A DNA stretch of 10,694 nucleotides, taken from Thaumarchaeota archaeon UBA160. Lineage in GTDB: Archaea > Thermoproteota > Nitrososphaeria > Conexivisphaerales > UBA164. Shown here piece by piece: positions 6,456 through 10,694 of the stretch. Position numbers and translations under genes: made by a program. The stretch is from assembly GCA_002506605.1 (NCBI GenBank), contig DAXX01000032.1:1-10694 (forward strand), given 5' to 3'. The number at the start of each line of letters is the position of its first letter. Within the stretch, counting starts at the first letter, position 1. The notes below the pieces were generated by a model. The model ran no database searches, had not been told where the DNA came from, and saw only the letters and a list, made by a program, of their open reading frames with translations.

Positions 6456-7172
6456 TTGGGCTATAATTATTATGTATCTATATATCCAAGGAATGTTTCA
6501 TTAAGAGGTAAAATATTGATAAGTGGTTTTCATGGAATAGGGGCTACTGGCTACTGGACTATAAAATATCTAGTTCAGAATCTGCCAGTTAAAAGATGTT
6601 GTATAGTAGACTATGAAGATTCAGCGCCGGTTTCAACGTTAATAAATGGAATGATAAGCACGCCATACGAAATTTTCACATATAATGATCTTGCTATGTT
6701 TAAAGTTGACGTTCCTGTGCAAAAAGATAAAGAATTAAAGTTTTATAGAAGTTTTGCTGATCAAATAATAAAAAAAGGAGTAAAGGAAGTATTTTTAGTA
6801 GGAGGTCTTGATTCAACGCTAAAAACGGATGATAGTAAATATAGAATTGCCGCTACTAGTGCATATAATTTAAGGGGCATACTTTTAGATGCAAAGCCTT
6901 TAGAAGATGAGCACATTATAGTTGGACCAGTAGCTATACTTTTAAATTATTTTGAAATAAAAAACTTCCCGGCAGTTGCTCTTCTAGCATATGCCTCTCC
7001 AGATAGAGTTGATCCCAGAGCGGCCAGCGTGGCCGTAGAGACTTTATCAAAATATTATGGATTCGAGATCGATGTTATTCCACTTATAAAAGGAGCAGAA
7101 ACTATAGAAGCAGAACTTGCAAAAGAAACGTCGCAACAAGAGTTTAAACCTCCCACAAATATATATACTTAA
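6456..7172 (+). CDS. PAC2-family protein (proteasome assembly chaperone-like)
   Basis: A member of the PAC2 superfamily, 238 aa from TTG 6456. Archaeal relatives (PbaA/PbaB type) and eukaryotic PAC2 bind proteasome alpha subunits or act as ATP-independent chaperones. Visible landmarks are the early LISGFHGIGATGYWTIKYL, where a Gly-rich loop enters the first helix, LVGGLDS in the middle, and the C-terminal block PDRVDPRAASVAVETLSKYYGFEIDV-type arrangement (Asp-Pro-Arg-Ala-Ala followed by the hydrophobic EID strand), then a helix KGAETIEAELAKE. Soluble and cytosolic. GTG 6447 is the longer alternative start (241 aa), but it falls within the Shine-Dalgarno. The flanking unknown genes at 6051 and 7196 may belong to the same function; the proteasome itself is not in this window. 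Confidence 0.82.
   Translation: MGYNYYVSIYPRNVSLRGKILISGFHGIGATGYWTIKYLVQNLPVKRCCIVDYEDSAPVSTLINGMISTPYEIFTYNDLAMFKVDVPVQKDKELKFYRSFADQIIKKGVKEVFLVGGLDSTLKTDDSKYRIAATSAYNLRGILLDAKPLEDEHIIVGPVAILLNYFEIKNFPAVALLAYASPDRVDPRAASVAVETLSKYYGFEIDVIPLIKGAETIEAELAKETSQQEFKPPTNIYT
7160..7167 (+). promoter_or_regulatory. TATATATA element before the 239-aa gene
   Basis: TATATATA lies at the very end of the PAC2 coding region, 29-36 nt before the ATG at 7196. There is no Shine-Dalgarno in the 23-base gap, so a short-leader or leaderless start from this box is plausible. Confidence 0.35.
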
Positions 7173-7195
7173 TAACTCTAACCATAAACGTTAAA

Positions 7196-7915
7196 ATGCT
7201 TGCAGGAAAATTGTTTAAAATAAATACAGAACAAAATTTAGCATTTATAGCTGAGAAACTATCTAACTTTAAAATAACAAAAGAAGATGAGGAAACGCAC
7301 CTTCAATTAAATTTTGAGTTTTCTGTTAATAATTATGATGAAACTTCTCTAGATGGTTTGATTTTTTACGATAAAGTAATTAAAGTTGGAACAAAAGAAG
7401 GATTCAAACCAGAAGTTTCAACTGTTAAAGTCGAGTTTTTTATAAGGAAAATCCAAGACTATAACTTTTTGTTCATACTTACAAAAAAGCCTTTAGCTAA
7501 CTATTTAGCTAATGAATTCAGCAAAGCTGTTTTCATAAGACCTGGTTTTGTCGTAGAAGCCAGAATCGATCCAAATATATTTTTAGATTATTATAACAAG
7601 AGTTTAGAAGAAACTCGGGTAGCTTATTTTGATCAGATAGATATACCTAATGTGAACGTTCTTGCATTATATGGCGACGCACTTTCACAAACTGACTTGT
7701 TTAAAATGTACCAAGAGCATGGGCTTCTTTGGTATATAGTTGTAAGAGCTAAAAGCATATCACAAATAATTGGATTAACACGTAATTGCGTAATAACGAT
7801 GTTTTCAAAGGGTACCGTTGAGGATATAGTTAAGTATGCATTTGAAGAAGTAGCACCGCTCGTAATAGAAAGCTTACAGAAGAACAAACAAGAAAAAGAA
7901 AATGACGCAGGCTAG
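7196..7915 (+). CDS. Hypothetical protein, 239 aa, unrecognised
   Basis: I do not recognise this family. Soluble alpha/beta composition, one Cys (Cys198), no signal peptide or membrane helix, ending in a Lys/Glu-rich tail from about residue 228. The middle (about residues 116-125, VFIRPGFVVE) and the stretch from 160 on (NVNVLALYGDAL, then LLWYIVVRAKS and RNCVITMFSKG) look like alternating strands and helices of a compact domain, and the C-terminal TVEDIVKYAFEEVAPLV is a clear amphipathic helix. The N-terminal 110 residues may be a separate beta-rich domain. ATG 7196 is the first start, 23 bases after the PAC2 stop. It is the last gene of the plus-strand run, so it may be cotranscribed with PAC2. 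Confidence 0.72.
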   Translation: MLAGKLFKINTEQNLAFIAEKLSNFKITKEDEETHLQLNFEFSVNNYDETSLDGLIFYDKVIKVGTKEGFKPEVSTVKVEFFIRKIQDYNFLFILTKKPLANYLANEFSKAVFIRPGFVVEARIDPNIFLDYYNKSLEETRVAYFDQIDIPNVNVLALYGDALSQTDLFKMYQEHGLLWYIVVRAKSISQIIGLTRNCVITMFSKGTVEDIVKYAFEEVAPLVIESLQKNKQEKENDAG

Positions 7916-8082
7916 GAGTTATTTTTAAACATGTATCAAATAAAAACTAAAGATCTATTCTGCAAAAAACTTTTAAAAATGCTCATAAATCATTTTAGCG
8001 ATTATTTTTATATCTAAATTTGTATGATGTTTTCTATAAGACAAATTATTGGTTATAAAACTTTAAAAATCCGCAAAGGTTG
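7916..8082. other. Intergenic AT-rich spacer
   Basis: No gene seen. The run ATTTTTAAA at 7921-7929 just after the stop of the 239-aa gene may help terminate that transcript. A TATGATG at 8032-8038 resembles part of a C/D-box C motif, but no matching D box follows. The right end of the gap holds the repeat and promoter listed separately. Confidence 0.4.
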
Positions 8083-8103
8083 TTCGATTAATATTCGAAT
8101 AAT
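8083..8103 (+). repeat. Two direct copies of TTCGAWTAAT, 11-bp period, next to a promoter
   Basis: TTCGATTAAT (8083-8092) and TTCGAATAAT (8094-8103) match at 9 of 10 bases and repeat every 11 bp, about one DNA turn. The same stretch also contains a perfect 8-bp palindrome ATTCGAAT (8093-8100). It ends 4 bases before the TATA box of the gene at 8137, where an archaeal regulator could block or aid TBP/TFB. Candidate operator. Confidence 0.4.
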
Positions 8104-8107
8104 AATT

Positions 8108-8115
8108 TTTATAAA
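8108..8115 (+). promoter_or_regulatory. TATA box of the leaderless LOG-like gene
   Basis: TTTATAAA, with the T of TATAAA (8110) exactly 27 nt before the ATG at 8137. No Shine-Dalgarno separates them. This is the textbook spacing for leaderless archaeal transcripts. Confidence 0.65.
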
Positions 8116-8136
8116 CTCAAATATTAAAAATATCGC

Positions 8137-8667
8137 ATGCAAATAGGAATAGCAGCGCATAGTGGCGAGATCCCTGAGGGTTTGGTATTAGAAGCAAAAA
8201 AGCTTATCAAACTAATCAATGAACGATGTAAAGATCCTATATTGATCTTAGGAGGCTATTGGGGTCTTATGAAAGTAGTTGTAGACGAAGCAACGAAGCT
8301 CTCTATAAAAACTGTGCTATTACTTCCTATTGAAAATGAAAACGTTATAGTACCTAAAGGTGTTATTTTGATAAAAACTGGACAAGAGTTCAGAGCAAGA
8401 TCTGTTCCTTTAGTAAGATCTTCCGATTTTTTAATAGCGCTAGGAGGTAGTGCAGGAACAATGATTGAGTCCTTAATGGGTTACGCTATGGGAAAACAAG
8501 TTTTCGTATTAAAAGGATATGGTATGCCTTCAGATAATCTTGAAAAATTAGGCGAATATCCGGATGACAGAAAGAATGGAAAACTTATGTTTTATAAAAA
8601 TGCGGAAAAACTAATTGAAGATCTTTGTCATTCTCATATACAAAACCAAATAAATGAAATAGGATAA
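8137..8667 (+). CDS. SLOG/LOG-like Rossmann nucleotide-binding protein
   Basis: A 176-aa Rossmann protein of the DprA/LOG-related group. Evidence: a first strand MQIGIAAHSG, the Gly-rich GGYWGLMKVVVDEA (39-52) that matches the GGGxxGLMxAVxxGA block, and ALGGSAGTMIES (101-112), a variant of the LOG signature PGGxGTxxE with Leu for Pro and Glu111 kept. Arg86 and Arg88 stand before SSDFLIALGG, as in LOG enzymes. LOG proteins cleave cytokinin riboside phosphates or other nucleoside monophosphates to base and ribose-5-phosphate; this more distant subfamily is mostly uncharacterised, so the reaction is unproven. Cytosolic. The start is fixed by the TATA box 27 nt upstream. It stands alone and ends 2 bases from the stop of the convergent sugar-kinase gene. 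Confidence 0.82.
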   Translation: MQIGIAAHSGEIPEGLVLEAKKLIKLINERCKDPILILGGYWGLMKVVVDEATKLSIKTVLLLPIENENVIVPKGVILIKTGQEFRARSVPLVRSSDFLIALGGSAGTMIESLMGYAMGKQVFVLKGYGMPSDNLEKLGEYPDDRKNGKLMFYKNAEKLIEDLCHSHIQNQINEIG

Positions 8668-8669
8668 AA

Positions 8670-9548
8670 TTATGGAAGCTTTCCATTTGCTAAGGCTAAT
8701 ATGCCAGCTCCAAAAATAACAGAATTTTCTCTTAGTTTAGCTGTTTTTATTTTAGGCATTCTGTTCATTACATAATTTTTGGTTAGCTCAGTTAGCTTTT
8801 TTAAAAAAAGTTTTTCATTGTTTAGAAAAACGCTTCCGCTTAATATTATAACTTCAGGATCATATGCATTTATTAGGCTTGCTAACCCTGCAGCGTTTAT
8901 TTTCATACATTTTTCTATGAAATCTCTGGCTTCAGTTCGATTTTCATAATACATCCTAAAAATTTCTTCTGCAAAAGCAACTTTGTTACCTGTCATTTTA
9001 TAATAAAAATTTGGCATTGACTTACCCCCACAATAAGCTTCCCAATGTCCTTTTTTTCCGCATCCGCACAAAATATCATCTTCGTAATTTAATACTAAAT
9101 GCCCGACTTCATGTGCGTTTCCATCTTTACCTATAAGTATATGACCGTCTACCATAACTCCTGCCCCAATACCGCTGCTAAAAGTCAAATAGACAGCATT
9201 TTTTACTTTTTTTGCTTCTCCAAATCGGCTTTCAGCTAAAAGCCCAGCTATACAGTCATTAGTAACGAATATGCTTCCATACCGTCTTAAAGATTTAGTA
9301 TAATTAATTTTTAAATTGTTATAATTAATTAGGGTTGCAGAGCCTTTTTTTATGTTTAGGGGTCCGGCGCTAGCTATACCTATTGAGTTACACGTTTTTG
9401 AAAAAGTTTTTAAATAATTTTTTATATAATTTAACGGATTTTCTGAACCTTGAAGCTTAAATGAAATTTTGTTTTTTAGATCTTTCCCGGTAAATGTGGC
9501 TAACCTTAATTTTGAAGCACCAACATCTACAGCAATAACGCATTTCAA
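8670..9548 (-). CDS. ROK-family sugar kinase (glucokinase/hexokinase-like)
   Basis: An ATP-dependent sugar kinase or related ROK protein, 292 aa, without the N-terminal helix-turn-helix of ROK repressors. ATP-loop DVGASKLR lies at 8-15, catalytic Asp98 in VTNDCIAG, and SSGIGAGVMVDG at 124-135. The sugar-contacting Glu147/His150 pair is in NAHEVGH, and the ROK zinc motif region CGCGKKGHWEAYCGG spans 161-175. The usual CxCGxxGCxE has His168 where the third Cys belongs; Cys173 is nearby. ILSGSVFL and a Gly-rich C-terminus (FGAGILALA) complete the second ATP half. Glucose or another hexose or aminosugar is the likely substrate. Translation starts at TTG 9548, overlapping the stop of the upstream gene as TTGA, so the two are coupled. 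Confidence 0.88.
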   Translation of the reverse strand: MKCVIAVDVGASKLRLATFTGKDLKNKISFKLQGSENPLNYIKNYLKTFSKTCNSIGIASAGPLNIKKGSATLINYNNLKINYTKSLRRYGSIFVTNDCIAGLLAESRFGEAKKVKNAVYLTFSSGIGAGVMVDGHILIGKDGNAHEVGHLVLNYEDDILCGCGKKGHWEAYCGGKSMPNFYYKMTGNKVAFAEEIFRMYYENRTEARDFIEKCMKINAAGLASLINAYDPEVIILSGSVFLNNEKLFLKKLTELTKNYVMNRMPKIKTAKLRENSVIFGAGILALANGKLP

Positions 9549-10270
9549 CTTACTGCATCCACAAATTCGGCTATAGCTGAAGATATATCAAGAGTTATGA
9601 CATCATCCCAAAATATAGCGTTAGTTGTAATTACTTCTGACATAGTTTTTATAGATCCTGGAGATGTTGCAAAAAACGTAGAAAAAACGTAAGTTTTGGA
9701 TCCTTTTGCTTTATATGTCTCAAGAATAGGTATAAATTTCTCAGGCTCATCCACGTAATTATCTATTATTAGCACACTGTCGTCGCTTTTACCAACAGAG
9801 CTCTCTATTATTTTTGCCTGCGTTGTGAGCTCAGGGTTAAACGTAAGAACCTTAGCTTTTATTTCATTTTCTTTCATATATTTTATTAATGTAGGAATAG
9901 CTGAAAGATTAACCGATGGCCTTGGAGTAAGTCCTATCTTGCTAACTGGGGTCAGATCAAAAAATATTATTCTACCAACGAAGTCAAAGCCTGAGAGTTC
10001 TTGCATAAACTGAGAAGCGTCACCCCCCTTTTGGTATGGTGCTGGGAGGAGCAAAAGAACTTCAATATAACCTGAATCGTTAAGATCTTTCAATATTTTT
10101 TCTAATTTGTTTTTTTCTTGAGCAAAGTTAGATCTGTAGCTCCAAAGCACCATGTATCTATCATAAACCACGCTTGTTCCTGCTAAGTAAGCTGGGGCTT
10201 CACTAATTCTAGAAAGTGATGTAGCTAATTTTTTTAGCCTTTGATCGTAAATAATGGCATAATCTTTCAT
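9545..10270 (-). CDS. Divergent PRPP-synthetase-like protein, probably without synthetase activity
   Basis: A 241-aa protein whose order of blocks follows ribose-phosphate pyrophosphokinase, though its residues do not. LLLPAPYQKGGDA (73-85) sits where synthetases have PYxxYARQDR. FFDLTP (103-108) replaces the DLH block, FNPELTTQAK (144-153) the SPDxGGxxRA block, and VLIIDNYVDEPEK (166-178) the PRPP-binding VDDxIDTGGT loop. GSKTYVFSTFF (190-200) replaces GAkxVyaxxTH, and the end VITLDISSAIAEFV matches the family's last helix. The ATP FPDGE motif and the KRR flexible loop are missing. It therefore probably keeps the fold but not the chemistry, like the PRPP-synthetase-associated proteins of animals, and may regulate or bind a phosphoribosyl ligand. 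Assignment is by motif order only. Overlaps its two neighbours by 4 bases each, so it belongs to one operon. Confidence 0.6.
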   Translation of the reverse strand: MKDYAIIYDQRLKKLATSLSRISEAPAYLAGTSVVYDRYMVLWSYRSNFAQEKNKLEKILKDLNDSGYIEVLLLLPAPYQKGGDASQFMQELSGFDFVGRIIFFDLTPVSKIGLTPRPSVNLSAIPTLIKYMKENEIKAKVLTFNPELTTQAKIIESSVGKSDDSVLIIDNYVDEPEKFIPILETYKAKGSKTYVFSTFFATSPGSIKTMSEVITTNAIFWDDVITLDISSAIAEFVDAVS

Positions 10271-10512
10271 TTCTGTTCTGTTTGATTGTTTTGTGTATTG
10301 CTTTCAGAACTTTCTTCGATAGGTTTAGGTGCAGGAGTTGTAAGCAGAGTATAGCCTATCCAGGCCAATATTCCAAGGAGAACTGCCACTACTATGAAAA
10401 CTGTTATCTGCAAAACAATTAATGGATACATATAAATCAAATAACCATACACAAGTATAACGAGTATGCTTACGGCCATTATTACTGCTCCTAAAAGTTG
10501 GTCACTATTCAT
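10267..10512 (-). CDS. Small two-helix membrane protein, 81 aa
   Basis: Two hydrophobic helices: about residues 6-28 (LLGAVIMAVSILVILVYGYL and on) and 31-56 (LIVLQITVFIVVAVLLGILA and on), joined by a tight Tyr-Pro turn. A TTPAPKPIE linker and an acidic, Asn/Gln-rich tail follow. This pattern of LxLQ, GILAWIGYTL and a proline-rich exit recalls a small conserved archaeal membrane family, but I cannot name its function. ATG 10512 is chosen because it sits 28 nt after the TATA-like TTTAATAT; the longer frame would start at TTG 10527 with five more residues. It is first in the minus-strand operon (ATGA overlap with the PRPP-like gene), so the membrane protein may anchor or sense for the soluble proteins behind it. 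Confidence 0.78.
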   Translation of the reverse strand: MNSDQLLGAVIMAVSILVILVYGYLIYMYPLIVLQITVFIVVAVLLGILAWIGYTLLTTPAPKPIEESSESNTQNNQTEQK

Positions 10513-10532
10513 ATCAAAATAATGCAAATAAC

Positions 10533-10540
10533 ATATTAAA
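10533..10540 (-). promoter_or_regulatory. TATA-like box of the minus-strand operon
   Basis: Read on the minus strand this is TTTAATAT, 28 nt before the ATG at 10512, with no ribosome site between. It is the same octamer as before rpiA. Leaderless start likely. Confidence 0.5.
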
Positions 10541-10541
10541 A

Positions 10542-10562
10542 AGCATTTTGATCCAAAATGCT
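10542..10562. promoter_or_regulatory. Perfect 9-bp inverted repeat, candidate operator
   Basis: AGCATTTTG (10542-10550) and CAAAATGCT (10554-10562) are exact inverted repeats around a 3-base spacer ATC. The site begins 1 base upstream of the TATA-like box of the minus-strand operon, covering the place where TFB contacts the BRE. A dimeric repressor bound here would shut the operon. Not inside any gene. A transcription terminator for a plus-strand gene is the alternative, but no such gene ends nearby. Confidence 0.55.
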
Positions 10563-10694
10563 GTGTTGAATAATTATTAAAAACGTTTTTTTAAGATATA
10601 AAAATAATATAATTTTATAAATCATATGACTAAATACTAATGCTGGTTAAATAAAATCGCATATTAATGAAGATATTCCGTTTATACCTTTATG
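10563..10694. other. AT-rich sequence at the window edge
   Basis: No complete gene. It contains a 12-bp self-palindrome AAAAACGTTTTT (10579-10590) and a very AT-rich stretch. An ATG at 10667 opens a plus-strand frame that runs nine codons to the edge (MKIFRLYLY), which could be the start of a divergent gene, but there is no TATA box at the right distance and nothing more can be read. Confidence 0.3.

Noticed and set aside
8028..8075. Possible C/D-box RNA beginning with TATGATG
   Set aside because: The C box is incomplete and no CTGA D box lies at a suitable distance.
10667..10694. Start of a divergent plus-strand gene at the right edge
   Set aside because: Only nine codons are visible, and no TATA box lies at the 27-nt spacing used by other genes here.

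Overview
The window is archaeal. The evidence is an sn-glycerol-1-phosphate dehydrogenase (the archaeal ether-lipid enzyme), an archaeal two-part FKBP prolyl isomerase with a C-terminal extension, a PAC2-family proteasome-assembly-type protein, TATA-like boxes about 27 nt upstream of several start codons (leaderless style), and GGTGA Shine-Dalgarno sites. The DNA is AT-rich with many ATA, AGA and AGG codons. The long FKBP and the small two-helix membrane protein look most like those of Thermoproteota (crenarchaeal relatives), but I cannot place the genus. No mobile element, CRISPR array, tRNA or rRNA was recognised.

Layout: 1-607 is AT-rich with no convincing gene. An orphan 144-aa protein follows (608-1042). 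Then comes a plus-strand run of eight genes to 7915: class V aminotransferase, FKBP, ATZ/TRZ-type amidohydrolase, G1P dehydrogenase, ribose-5-phosphate isomerase A, an unrecognised 121-aa protein, a PAC2 protein, and an unrecognised 239-aa protein. The first three are translationally coupled by 4-base stop/start overlaps; the later ones have short gaps that carry their own TATA-like boxes. After a 221-base gap, a leaderless plus-strand gene encodes a SLOG/LOG-like nucleotide-binding protein (8137-8667). It converges, 2 bases apart, with a minus-strand operon read from about 10540 down to 8670: a small two-helix membrane protein, a protein that looks like a PRPP synthetase that has lost its PRPP and metal motifs, and a ROK-family sugar kinase, all joined by 4-base overlaps.

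Much of the window is basic metabolism: G1P for ether lipids, ribose-5-phosphate supply, amino-group transfer, deamination of a heterocycle or similar, protein folding and proteasome assembly. The least explained parts are the minus-strand operon, which couples a degenerate PRPP-synthetase-like protein to a ROK kinase behind a promoter with a perfect 9-bp inverted repeat, and the two unknown proteins that flank the PAC2 gene. Two gene starts (aminotransferase and PAC2) are better placed 9 bases downstream of the longest reading frame, because the upstream GTG lies inside a GGTGA Shine-Dalgarno site.
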